The notes under the pieces were generated by a model, which was not told the DNA's origin, did no database searches, and was given only the letters and a program-made list of their open reading frames with translations. DNA of 64,000 nucleotides from Aminipila sp032051575 (GTDB lineage: Bacteria; Bacillota; Clostridia; Peptostreptococcales; Anaerovoracaceae). Positions 33,994 through 42,232 of the stretch are shown one piece after another. Where the stretch lies: positions 248,001 through 312,000 of the forward strand of contig NZ_DAMBYD010000001.1 in assembly GCF_032051575.1 (NCBI RefSeq). Direction: 5' to 3'. Each line of letters starts with the position of its first letter. Within the stretch, counting starts at the first letter, position 1. Both the position numbers and the translations under genes were made by a program.

Positions 33994-35529
33994 ATGTATG
34001 CAGACATATTAATTAAAAATGCAAAGTGTTTAACGATGAAGAACGGAACTACTGCCGATTGGATTGCTATTCATAATGGAACAATCCTTGCTTTAGGAAT
34101 GAATACTGCGTATTGCGATTTGGTGGCCGATCATACGGTTATAATTGATGCTGGTGGAAATACCGTTCTCCCTGGATTTATTGACAGTCATTTCCATGTT
34201 GTACAAACTGCTTTAAATGCAAGAAGCATAAATTTAAGAGGAGTGTGCAGCTTTGAACAAATTGGCGATCAGATACAAAAAGCAGCACTGGAAAAGCCAG
34301 GGCAAAGTATTACTGGTATACGTCTGCAGGTAGAGCAGCTCAAAGAAAAGAGCTTCCCTGACCGGCTGACGTTGGACCGGTATTGCAGTGATGTTCCTGT
34401 TTGGATTAATTGCCTGGATTATCAAGTGAGTATGCTGAATACTTATGGACTTTTGTATTATAAAGTCCCGTTTAATATGGAAGGTGTAGAAAAGGATGGT
34501 CACGATGTTGCCACAGGTATATTCCGAGGAAAGGCAAATGCCGTACTGCGAACGAATATATTAGAAGGCATATCTGATAAAGTTCGAAAAGAAGCGGTTA
34601 TGGATATCATTCCAGGACTTCTTTCGGTAGGAATAACTACTGCCAATGCAATGGAAGGCGGCTATATGTACAGCGATAAAGATGCAGACTTTATTTTTGA
34701 ATACGGCAGTGAATTTCCTGTGGATATGGCACTTTTTTATCAATCCCTTGATATGGAAAAGATTAAGAGGATGAATTTAAAACGTATTGGCGGGAGCTTT
34801 TATTTAGATGGAACAATGGGGGCAAGGACTGCAGCGCTTTCCTTTGAATATGCGGATTGTCCAGGTAGAATGGGGAGTTTGCGCTATTCGCAAAGTGAAT
34901 TAAATGAATTTGTGACAGAATGTTATAAAAATAATTTACAGTTGTCGCTGTATGCTATTGGGGACAGGGCTATCGGGGCGGCTCTTAATGCACATGAATA
35001 CGCATTGTATTACACTGGAATAACAGGTCTTAGACATAGGCTTGAACACGTGGAGCTTGCCAATGCTGAGCATATACGAAAAGCTAAAGAGATGGGAATT
35101 ATTTTTTCCATGAATCCCACGTATGAAGCATATTGGGGGGGACCTGATAAAATGTATTCACAACGTTTGGGTGAAAATTATGTGAGAACGAACTTGTTCA
35201 GAGAGATAATTGACGAAGGGGTCTGCCTTGTTGGGGGATCTGACAGCGATATAACGGAGTACAATCCTATGATTGGTATTGCAGCAGCAGTGAATCATCC
35301 TGTTAAACAGCACCGGATTAGTGTGTATGAGGCATTGGAAATGTATACATGTAAGGGGGCATACGCTATCTTTGAAGAAGACAAAAGAGGAACGTTGGAA
35401 GCAGGTAAGATCGCGGATGTTATTCTTCTTGACAGTGATATTCTTTCCACCCCGCATGATAATTTAAATCAGGTAAAAGTGATAGCCACAATTAAGTCTG
35501 GAGATATACTCTACAATACTATATGTTAA
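33994..35529 (+). CDS. Second YtcJ-like amidohydrolase
   Basis: 511 aa paralogue of the preceding enzyme. It keeps DSHFHVVQ (HxH), YLDGTMGARTAALSF, LYAIGDRAIGAALN and GGSDSDITEYNP, so the metal centre is intact. It is 29 residues shorter and clearly divergent, so it probably takes a different or sequential substrate. GGAGGAAC lies before the ATG. Two amidohydrolases next to one transporter and regulator suggest stepwise use of an amide-bonded compound. Confidence 0.9.
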   Translation: MYADILIKNAKCLTMKNGTTADWIAIHNGTILALGMNTAYCDLVADHTVIIDAGGNTVLPGFIDSHFHVVQTALNARSINLRGVCSFEQIGDQIQKAALEKPGQSITGIRLQVEQLKEKSFPDRLTLDRYCSDVPVWINCLDYQVSMLNTYGLLYYKVPFNMEGVEKDGHDVATGIFRGKANAVLRTNILEGISDKVRKEAVMDIIPGLLSVGITTANAMEGGYMYSDKDADFIFEYGSEFPVDMALFYQSLDMEKIKRMNLKRIGGSFYLDGTMGARTAALSFEYADCPGRMGSLRYSQSELNEFVTECYKNNLQLSLYAIGDRAIGAALNAHEYALYYTGITGLRHRLEHVELANAEHIRKAKEMGIIFSMNPTYEAYWGGPDKMYSQRLGENYVRTNLFREIIDEGVCLVGGSDSDITEYNPMIGIAAAVNHPVKQHRISVYEALEMYTCKGAYAIFEEDKRGTLEAGKIADVILLDSDILSTPHDNLNQVKVIATIKSGDILYNTIC

Positions 35530-35552
35530 ATACAGAATAGGAAGTTGCAATT

Positions 35553-36683
35553 ATGCTGAATCTTAATTTTTTGGGAAAAGCAAGGGTAGAATATAATGGA
35601 AAAAGCGTGGTAGAGAGTTTTAGAAACAAAACCATAGCTCTGATTTGTTTGCTTGTCATAAACAATGACAAATATTTAAGCCGAGAAAAAATACTTGACT
35701 ATCTTTGGCCTGACAGCAGTGAAGAGGCTGCAAAAAATAACCTAAGGTTTAATCTATGGCTGATCAAGAAAAACATTGGTACAAGTGAGACTGACCAGGA
35801 GTTTCTTTTTATAGACAAAGATCATTGTGGAATTAATATGAATTATGAATTTCAATGTGATATTTTGGACATTATGAATTTTAAGCCTCAACAAGACCGA
35901 CCTATTGAAAGTTTGCTTAGATTGAAAAACATGTTTGTGGGAGAGTTTTTAGAGGGATGCTATTATAATAATTGCGACGATTTTAATGAAATTATTATTT
36001 TTGAGCGTACTCGGTTCGAAAATTTCAGGGTTCAAATTTTAAAAGGTTTGGAAGAATTATATGAGAAAGATGGCAAAACCGAGGAGTGCTTAAATATACT
36101 GAAAGAAATTTTGGATATTGAGCAATATGATGAAGAAGTGGCGGCCAAAATACTTACTTTATATATGAAAATTGGAAATCGTGGCTCAGGAATAGTTTTT
36201 TATAATTCATTCCGTGACAGGCTTGCCAGCAGACTTGGAATTCAGCCTTCTGAGAAACTGCGTAAAAAATATGAGGAGATTAAGCAAAGTGAAGAAACAA
36301 ACTCTCAGCATGGTGATGTGAAGTGTATAAAGCTACAGACAATCTGCATTAAAGATGTTCAGTACTTCTGGATGGCAGATGTGGTAGGAAAGCTCTTTGC
36401 GCTAAAACAACTAAAGTGTGATACAAGATTAAACGAAAGAATGCTGAAGGTTCTTGGATATATACAGCCTGATGTTATACCAAATCCAAAGAGTGAGGGC
36501 GAGGCTGAAGTGCCAGCTGTTCAGATTGTGAATGCCTTTATTCATTTGATTTTAAGTATATGTAAGGATTATAAGCTAACCATTTTCATTTCTGGGGGTG
36601 AAGAAATGGATTCTGTATCAGATGGTGTTTCAAAATATTTAAAGAGCAGTAAAGTAGATGGGTTAAGTATTATAGCAAATTGA
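35553..36683 (+). CDS. SARP/AfsR-type transcriptional regulator (BTAD domain)
   Basis: 376 aa. Residues 1-95 are an OmpR/PhoB-like winged helix (LNFLGKARVEYNGKSV ... SREKILDYLWPDSSEEAAKN). Residues about 100-245 are the bacterial transcriptional activation domain (FVGEFLEGCYYNN ... YEKDGKTEECLNILKEIL ... VFYNSFRDRLASRLGIQPS). The remaining 130 residues are an unassigned C-terminal domain (ICIKDVQYFWMADVV ... LTIFISGGEEMDSV). SARPs are activators first known from antibiotic clusters. Last gene of the nhaC operon, probably controlling it; a terminator follows. Confidence 0.87.
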   Translation: MLNLNFLGKARVEYNGKSVVESFRNKTIALICLLVINNDKYLSREKILDYLWPDSSEEAAKNNLRFNLWLIKKNIGTSETDQEFLFIDKDHCGINMNYEFQCDILDIMNFKPQQDRPIESLLRLKNMFVGEFLEGCYYNNCDDFNEIIIFERTRFENFRVQILKGLEELYEKDGKTEECLNILKEILDIEQYDEEVAAKILTLYMKIGNRGSGIVFYNSFRDRLASRLGIQPSEKLRKKYEEIKQSEETNSQHGDVKCIKLQTICIKDVQYFWMADVVGKLFALKQLKCDTRLNERMLKVLGYIQPDVIPNPKSEGEAEVPAVQIVNAFIHLILSICKDYKLTIFISGGEEMDSVSDGVSKYLKSSKVDGLSIIAN

Positions 36684-36737
36684 ATCTAGTGAAACTTAAT
36701 CTGTAAGATAAATCGCCCCGGATTCTGAATAAGATAA

Positions 36738-36780
36738 AAGGTCCAACGCGTTAACATGAACGTGATTGGACCTTCTTATT
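36738..36780 (+). terminator. Intrinsic terminator of the nhaC-SARP operon
   Basis: AAGGTCCAA (36738-36746)/TTGGACCTT (36766-36774) perfect stem, with a partial inner stem, then CTTATTT. Confidence 0.8.
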
Positions 36781-36804
36781 TAATGTGTTTATCTTTAAAA
36801 TGGG

Positions 36805-37263
36805 TTATTGCTTTTCAGCAATTGTTAGCATTTCAGAAACATCACAAGTCTTGTGTAAAAAATCACCTCTGAGCATTTTTAATACAACCTTTTCATTTTC
36901 TATTTCCAACTCTGTACGTGCACCGAGTTTACGTAATATTGGAAGTGGAGGACACCACCCCTGTAAAGCATGCTGAAGTAGGAAAAAACCAATAGTTCCT
37001 GGTAAAAGGAACCAGATACACTGGCTTTTTTTCAAACCTAGTATTGAGCTTATCAATACAACCGATGCAGCATTTGCTTCCAGAATCCGTTCGATATCCC
37101 ACTCATAATTTAAATTCTTTATTTTGTCCGATAACGCGCTATCACTACTATCCACATAATTTTTTAAAGAGCAAAGTGTCTGACTTCTGATTTGTAAATT
37201 TACATTTTTATTTGTATAATTTGGAACCCTTTGTGTTGTTGAAGGAAATATTTTCTTTATCAT
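36805..37263 (-). CDS. DUF2892 (YgaP-like) membrane protein
   Basis: 152 aa. The C-terminal 60 residues are a YgaP-like DUF2892 hairpin: two short membrane helices (WDIERILEANAASVVLISSI; WFLLPGTIGFFLLQHAL) followed by GWCPPLPILRKLGART. The N-terminal 60 residues are polar (QRVPNYTNKNVNLQI). In other proteins this module is fused to rhodanese domains; here it is alone apart from the polar leader. The Cys in GWCPP is the family's conserved one. Transcribed leftwards, convergent with the SARP operon. Confidence 0.8.
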   Translation of the reverse strand: MIKKIFPSTTQRVPNYTNKNVNLQIRSQTLCSLKNYVDSSDSALSDKIKNLNYEWDIERILEANAASVVLISSILGLKKSQCIWFLLPGTIGFFLLQHALQGWCPPLPILRKLGARTELEIENEKVVLKMLRGDFLHKTCDVSEMLTIAEKQ

Positions 37264-37411
37264 ATCAGTTCTTATCCTTTTTAATTCGTTAAGTTTAGGT
37301 CGCCCCTGTTAACTCTTAGGATTTCCTAACTGTTAAATTTTATTACAACATTTTCTAAATATACAATGCAGTAGAGTTTGCTAAGCGTTCATTTATAAAG
37401 TGCCGCTATTT

Positions 37412-38044
37412 TTAATTACTAACCACGGATTCTGGCACTGTAGTATTTACTGCGGCATCTGTGCTGGCCTGCAGTGCTGAGCCTGTGGTTTCTTCTGAGC
37501 CTATTCCAAATTTCTTATCATAAGTTTCTTCTTTTAAGGATAACATGCCATCTGTTTTTTCATAAGTAATAGAGGCTGTTCCATTTAGTTTTGAAACAAG
37601 CCAAACGATAGATAAGTTTTCAACATTTCCTAATTTAGAATCAACGGAACTAGCAAAACTATCAGAATAGTCTTTAATGATTTGCTGGCTGTCAGAGGGA
37701 GTATGTTTTCTATTCCAAGAGATAATAGCGTAAATGTTGTAATTATCTGATGTAGATGATTTTGTGACGGTTAAACTGTCAATTTTAGTACCATCTGCAG
37801 CATTAATAAGCCTCTTTGTAAATACTTCTACATTTTTCTCAGATGAACTGGTTGTTAATAAATCAGAGCTGACGGAACTGTCTGCAGCCAGACTAGAATC
37901 AGTAGTAGTGTCATTTTTTTTAGTGGCAGAGTCTGTAGATTCTGTCAGATTATCTTTGCCAGTATTTTCATTATCACTTTTTCCACAAGAATTAAAGCTT
38001 AATAGTAATACACATATTAAAATTAATAATAAAGTTTTTTTCAT
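37412..38044 (-). CDS. Putative lipoprotein
   Basis: 210 aa. Signal sequence MKKTLLLILICVLLLSFNSC with Cys20 as the lipidation site (lipobox slightly atypical, FNSC). A Ser/Thr/Asp-rich linker follows (about residues 21-70), then an alpha/beta domain (TKRLINAADGTKIDSLTVTK ... NIYAIISWNRK ... YEKTDGMLSLKEETYDKKFG) and a Ser/Thr-rich tail. Membrane-anchored, facing outward. Binding partner unknown. Confidence 0.78.
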   Translation of the reverse strand: MKKTLLLILICVLLLSFNSCGKSDNENTGKDNLTESTDSATKKNDTTTDSSLAADSSVSSDLLTTSSSEKNVEVFTKRLINAADGTKIDSLTVTKSSTSDNYNIYAIISWNRKHTPSDSQQIIKDYSDSFASSVDSKLGNVENLSIVWLVSKLNGTASITYEKTDGMLSLKEETYDKKFGIGSEETTGSALQASTDAAVNTTVPESVVSN

Positions 38045-38123
38045 AATAAATTTTCTCCAATATTCTAATACTATTTATGTGTGAATGTATCAATAAAATA
38101 ATATAAAAAGTAAGGTGATAGTT

Positions 38124-38309
38124 ATGAAAGAAAAATTGTGGAATCAAACGATACAAGCAAATTTGTTTTTTTCGGTGTTTATTTATTTGCCCATTTTAAT
38201 ACCATTTTCATCATTCATTACTGCCTATAGAGTTTTATTTCAAATTATACTTTTACACTTACTAATAGTTACGGCTGTTTTATATAATATATCATCCATG
38301 GAAGAATAA
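38124..38309 (+). CDS. Small membrane protein
   Basis: 61 aa from the ATG at 38124 with AAGGTGAT upstream. Two hydrophobic helices (LFFSVFIYLPILIPFSSF; VLFQIILLHLLIVTAVLY) with short polar ends. Divergent from the lipoprotein gene and ending in a bidirectional terminator shared with the PilZ gene. Not recognised. Confidence 0.55.
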   Translation: MKEKLWNQTIQANLFFSVFIYLPILIPFSSFITAYRVLFQIILLHLLIVTAVLYNISSMEE

Positions 38310-38313
38310 AAGA

Positions 38314-38347
38314 AAAATGAAGCACTTAGGATAAGCGGCTTCATTTT
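38314..38347. terminator. Bidirectional terminator
   Basis: AAAATGAAGC (38314-38323)/GCTTCATTTT (38338-38347) 10-bp perfect stem between convergent genes; it overlaps the stop of the PilZ gene. Confidence 0.85.
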
Positions 38348-39035
38348 ATACAAAGCGGTCTCCACCTCTGGAAGCATCATTGATTAATATTTCCCGCTGT
38401 TGGGCAAATACAAGTTTAATTAGATTATCCACTGTTTTTCCATTTGCCTCTATCCATTTTACACGATATTTATAATTCCAATCCGCTCTCGTCTTTGTAA
38501 AGTCAATTCGGTCTAGAATTTCACTGTTAAATTCAAAGTCTGTTCCACGAAATGAAAATCTAATTAATAGTTCAGAATGAAGTATCATCTGGTCATTGCA
38601 CATAAAAGCGCAGCCACCACCACTAAGGTCTACAATTCTACCAGATCGTTCGATAGAGGTGTCTGTGTTAGCTTCACTTGCCATAATATAGAAATTTAAA
38701 TTTACACTTACGGATTGTCTGAAGAATTCTCTTCTTTGTGTAACTTCAGGCCCGGAAATGGCTTGAAATTTACAAGCAGACAAGTTGTCCATTTTTTCTA
38801 TGCCAAGATAATGAATTATCCAAAGAATAATGCCTTCTTTACCTTTTGCATAAAGTTCGTAAGTCTGGTCTTTAAAAAATATAACCGGTCTACCAGTTTC
38901 CGATGACGGAATCATAGTAAAAAAAGTATTATTTAAACCGATATCCTGAATTTTTGTTTTATAGTAATGTTTTTGCAGCTCCTTGTCTGTAATACAAATT
39001 TCTACGGTATCTGATATGTTTAAATTTGAAATCAT
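38346..39035 (-). CDS. PilZ-domain c-di-GMP receptor (YcgR-like)
   Basis: 229 aa. N-terminal YcgR-type beta domain (about residues 1-95, EICITDKELQKHYYKTKIQD) and C-terminal PilZ domain with the ligand motifs RREFFR (RxxxR, near residue 101) and DLSGGG (D-x-S-x2-G, near 137). Proteins of this layout bind cyclic di-GMP and act as a brake on the flagellar motor or regulate matrix production. A flagellar operon behind a c-di-GMP riboswitch lies 18 kb to the right in this window, which supports a motility role. GGGGAG precedes the ATG on the minus strand. Confidence 0.88.
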   Translation of the reverse strand: MISNLNISDTVEICITDKELQKHYYKTKIQDIGLNNTFFTMIPSSETGRPVIFFKDQTYELYAKGKEGIILWIIHYLGIEKMDNLSACKFQAISGPEVTQRREFFRQSVSVNLNFYIMASEANTDTSIERSGRIVDLSGGGCAFMCNDQMILHSELLIRFSFRGTDFEFNSEILDRIDFTKTRADWNYKYRVKWIEANGKTVDNLIKLVFAQQREILINDASRGGDRFV

Positions 39036-39186
39036 TTTTTTCTCCCCAAAGTATATAACAGGTTGTTTTTATTAATAATAGTTTAACCGTTTCAATTCTA
39101 TAATATCTATGAAATGAAGTAAAGTAATTTTCGTCAAAATTCGTTGTGATTCGTGGATTTTTTATGGTAGCTTTAAATAATTATTG

Positions 39187-39215
39187 TTGATATGTAGAAT
39201 GGAGAGGAATATAAT
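39187..39215 (+). promoter_or_regulatory. SigA-type promoter of the hyd maturation operon
   Basis: TTGATA (39187-39192), 17-bp spacer, TATAAT (39210-39215), giving a transcript of about 130 bases before the TM1266 gene. Confidence 0.8.
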
Positions 39216-39219
39216 AGAA

Positions 39220-39328
39220 GATGTAAAAATTCTGACATCCAAGAGTTAATCTGAGGTGGAAGACGCAAAAGAGAACGTGAAAAAGTATTGATTAGTTGAT
39301 ATGCGTCTTTTAGACGCTTTTTTTGTAC
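39220..39328 (+). ncRNA. Structured 5' leader with terminator/antiterminator (candidate riboswitch or attenuator)
   Basis: The first hairpin is GATGT/ACATC (about 39220-39239). AAGACGCA (39260-39267) can pair with TGCGTCTT (39302-39309), but that same strand also forms the terminator stem GCGTCT (39303-39308)/AGACGC (39312-39317) with loop TTT and seven Ts. The two pairings exclude each other, the signature of transcription attenuation. GTTAATC and GATTAGT flank the central part and could close an aptamer. It matches no riboswitch class that I recognise. Confidence 0.6.
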
Positions 39329-39354
39329 GATAAAAAGACATGAAGAAAGGATAA

Positions 39355-39609
39355 ATGCATAGAGTGGAAACTAGAGTTGCCCTGCTTGGGATTATTATTG
39401 AGAACAAGGATTCAATTGAGAAAATAAATAGTTTATTGCATGAGTATAGGGAGTATATAATAGGCCGTATGGGCATACCTTATGAGAAACGGAAAATAAG
39501 CGTTATTAGTATAGCCTTAGATGCGCCTACGGATATTGTAAGCGCTTTATCTGGGAAAATAGGCAGGCTTCCTGGCGTGAGCACTAAGGCGGTGTATTCA
39601 AAAGTATGA
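39355..39609 (+). CDS. TM1266-family putative [FeFe]-hydrogenase system regulator
   Basis: 84 aa, the usual length of the TM1266 family (ACT/NikR-like ligand-binding fold without a DNA-binding domain). Key stretches are TRVALLGIIIENKDSIEKIN and RKISVISIALDAPTDIVSAL, ending in SGKIGRLPGVSTKAVYSK. It overlaps hydE by 4 bp, the standard arrangement in anaerobes that make [FeFe] hydrogenase. Its biochemical role is not established; a sensor or regulator of hydrogenase maturation has been proposed from gene neighbourhood. Confidence 0.92.
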   Translation: MHRVETRVALLGIIIENKDSIEKINSLLHEYREYIIGRMGIPYEKRKISVISIALDAPTDIVSALSGKIGRLPGVSTKAVYSKV

Positions 39610-40670
39610 AGGAATTAATCGACAAGCTCCATATCGAGCAGAAACTGGAACCGCTTGAATTCAAAAATCTGTTGCAAATGGAGGAAAATCAGCGGTATGA
39701 TTTTGAGGAGAAAGACAAAATAAGCACGTATTTATTTGAAAAAGCCAGAACAGTACGACAGGAGTATTACGGGAATAAGGTTTTTACAAGAGGACTTATC
39801 GAGCTTACAAATTACTGTAAAAATGATTGTTATTATTGCGGTATAAGACGAAGCAATTCAAATGCGCTGCGGTATAGATTAGAAAAAGAAGATATTTTAA
39901 GCTGCTGTGAAACTGGTTATTTTTTAGGATTTCGGACCTTTGTACTGCAAGGGGGAGAAGATAGGTATTATACGGATAGAATAATGACGGATATTATATA
40001 TACTATTAAAAGTAAGTATCCAGACTGTGCGGTAACACTTTCTTTAGGTGAAAAAGAATATGAAACCTATAAGGCATATTTTGATGCAGGGGCAGACAGG
40101 TATCTTTTAAGACATGAGACTTCGAACTCAGAGCATTATAGAAAACTTCATCCCGAGGAAATGTCTTTGTCTCATAGGAAAAAATGTTTAGAGAAATTAA
40201 AAGAAATTGGGTTCCAAGTTGGTTGTGGAATAATGGTTGGCTCCCCTTTCCAGACTATAGATCATTTGGTGGAAGATTTGGTATACATGAAGGAACTTTC
40301 ACCGCATATGGTTGGGATTGGACCCTTTATACCACATCATGATACACCTTTTGCAAAGGAAAATAGTGGGACAATGGAGCAGACCTTGTTTTTATTAGGT
40401 TTAATCAGGCTTATGCTGCCTAAAGTATTGCTGCCAGCAACAACGGCATTAGGCACAATTAATCCTAAAGGACGTGAAATGGGTATTCTTGCAGGAGCTA
40501 ATGTGGTGATGCCAAATCTTTCACCTTTAAGGGTAAGAAAAAATTATGGATTATATGATAATAAAATTTGTACAGGCGATGAAGCAGCAGAATGCCGGCA
40601 ATGTATGGATTTGAGAATGAAATCAATCGGGTATGAAATTGTTTCTGAAAGGGGCGATTTTATAAAATAA
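39606..40670 (+). CDS. hydE: [FeFe] hydrogenase H-cluster maturase HydE
   Basis: 354 aa radical SAM enzyme. The catalytic cluster motif CX3CX2C is CKNDCYYC near residue 71, and the accessory C-terminal CX7CX2C (CTGDEAAECRQC) known from Thermotoga HydE is present. Other hallmarks are FVLQGGEDRYYTD and TTALGTINPKGREMGI. With HydG and HydF it builds the 2Fe subcluster of the H-cluster, acting on the HydG-derived Fe(CO)2(CN) cysteine complex. Directly followed by hydG. Confidence 0.96.
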   Translation: MKELIDKLHIEQKLEPLEFKNLLQMEENQRYDFEEKDKISTYLFEKARTVRQEYYGNKVFTRGLIELTNYCKNDCYYCGIRRSNSNALRYRLEKEDILSCCETGYFLGFRTFVLQGGEDRYYTDRIMTDIIYTIKSKYPDCAVTLSLGEKEYETYKAYFDAGADRYLLRHETSNSEHYRKLHPEEMSLSHRKKCLEKLKEIGFQVGCGIMVGSPFQTIDHLVEDLVYMKELSPHMVGIGPFIPHHDTPFAKENSGTMEQTLFLLGLIRLMLPKVLLPATTALGTINPKGREMGILAGANVVMPNLSPLRVRKNYGLYDNKICTGDEAAECRQCMDLRMKSIGYEIVSERGDFIK

Positions 40671-40717
40671 ATTTACTGAAGGGGAAGTCATACTGACCCA
40701 CAAGAAAGGAAAGAATA

Positions 40718-42136
40718 ATGTACAATCCAAAATCATTAAAAGCAGAAGAATTTATTTCACATGAAGAGGTACTGGAAAGCATTGAATATGCGGAAAAAAA
40801 CAAGCATAACCTTGAACTGATTGACCGCATTATCACTAAGGCAAAGGATAGAAAAGGTCTTTCGCATAAAGAGGCTTCAGTACTTTTAGCTTGTGATATT
40901 GAAGAAAAAAATCAAGAAATTTATGCTTTAGCAGAACAAATCAAAAAGGATTTTTATGGTAACCGTATCGTAATGTTTGCCCCTTTATATTTATCCAATT
41001 ATTGCGTAAATGGCTGTGTGTACTGTCCATATCATAAGAAAAACAGTCATATTGCAAGAAAGAAATTGACTCAGGAGGAAGTAGAAAAGGAAGTAATTGC
41101 ACTACAGGATATGGGGCATAAACGTCTTGCAATTGAAGCGGGAGAAGATCCTGAGATGAATCCAATTGAATATATATTAGATTGTATCAAGACTATATAT
41201 GGAATTAAACATAAAAATGGCGCTATTCGCCGTGTTAATGTAAACATTGCAGCCACAACAGTTGAAAATTATAAGAAGCTTGCCGACGCAGGAATTGGGA
41301 CTTATATCTTATTCCAGGAAACTTATCATAAGGAAAGCTATGAAAAACTTCACCCAACTGGACCGAAACATAATTATGCTTATCATACAGAAGCGATGGA
41401 CAGAGCTATGCAGGGGGGCATTGATGATGTGGGACTTGGTGTATTATTTGGACTTGAATTATATAAGTATGAATTTGCAGCACTTTTAATGCATGCAGAG
41501 CACTTGGAGGCTGTAGCTGGGGTAGGACCTCATACTATCAGTGTCCCTAGAATCCGCCGTGCAGACGATATTGATCCCGATGTATTTGATAATGGTATTG
41601 ATGATGACACCTTTGCAAAAATTGTTGCATGTATCAGGGTCTCTGTTCCATATACAGGTATGATTGTTTCTACAAGAGAGAGCCAGAAATGTCGAGAAAA
41701 GGTATTGCACCTAGGAGTTTCCCAAGTTAGCGGAGGTTCAAGAACCAGTGTGGGTGGATATGTTGAGCCAGAACCTGAAGAGGAAAATTCTGCGCAGTTT
41801 GAGGTCAGCGATACCAGATGTCTTGATGATGTAGTAAAATGGCTGATGGACATGGGATATATTCCAAGTTTCTGTACTGCATGCTATAGAGAAGGCAGAA
41901 CAGGTGACAGATTTATGGAACTTTGCAAGAAGCAGCAGATACAAAATTGCTGTCATCCAAACGCACTAATGACTTTAAAAGAATATCTGGAAGATTATGC
42001 AACTCCTGAGACTAAAAAAATTGGTGAAGAACTTATTTTAAAGGAAATGCAGAATGTTTCGTCGGAAAAAGCCAGAAATATAGCTTTAAATTATCTAAAA
42101 GAAATTGAAGCTGGAAAGAGAGATTTTAGATTTTAA
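40718..42136 (+). CDS. hydG: [FeFe] hydrogenase H-cluster maturase HydG (tyrosine lyase)
   Basis: 472 aa radical SAM enzyme that splits tyrosine into p-cresol and the CO/CN ligands of the H-cluster. The CX3CX2C motif is CVNGCVYC near residue 95. The C-terminal auxiliary cluster motif CX2CX22C (CTAC near 388 and the second Cys of NCCHPN) distinguishes HydG from ThiH. Other family stretches are RRVNVNIAATTVENYKKLAD and GVGPHTISVPRIR. GAAAGGAAAG lies before the ATG. hydF is not present in this window. Confidence 0.97.
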   Translation: MYNPKSLKAEEFISHEEVLESIEYAEKNKHNLELIDRIITKAKDRKGLSHKEASVLLACDIEEKNQEIYALAEQIKKDFYGNRIVMFAPLYLSNYCVNGCVYCPYHKKNSHIARKKLTQEEVEKEVIALQDMGHKRLAIEAGEDPEMNPIEYILDCIKTIYGIKHKNGAIRRVNVNIAATTVENYKKLADAGIGTYILFQETYHKESYEKLHPTGPKHNYAYHTEAMDRAMQGGIDDVGLGVLFGLELYKYEFAALLMHAEHLEAVAGVGPHTISVPRIRRADDIDPDVFDNGIDDDTFAKIVACIRVSVPYTGMIVSTRESQKCREKVLHLGVSQVSGGSRTSVGGYVEPEPEEENSAQFEVSDTRCLDDVVKWLMDMGYIPSFCTACYREGRTGDRFMELCKKQQIQNCCHPNALMTLKEYLEDYATPETKKIGEELILKEMQNVSSEKARNIALNYLKEIEAGKRDFRF

Positions 42137-42149
42137 TAGTAGATTTATT

Positions 42150-42187
42150 AGAAAGTGCCCATTTTAAATGAGCACTTTCTATATTTT
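42150..42187. terminator. Terminator between hydG and the dehydrogenase
   Basis: AGAAAGTGC (42150-42158)/GCACTTTCT (42172-42180) with an inner CATTT/AAATG stem, then ATATTTTT. It separates convergent genes. Confidence 0.85.
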
Positions 42188-42232
42188 TATGGTTCTTTAT
42201 TTTTTTGTAAATCTTCCCATTCCTAATTTAAT

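Noticed and set aside
36785..36976. 63-codon plus-strand frame opposite the DUF2892 gene
   Set aside because: Antisense to a recognisable family domain; no start signal.
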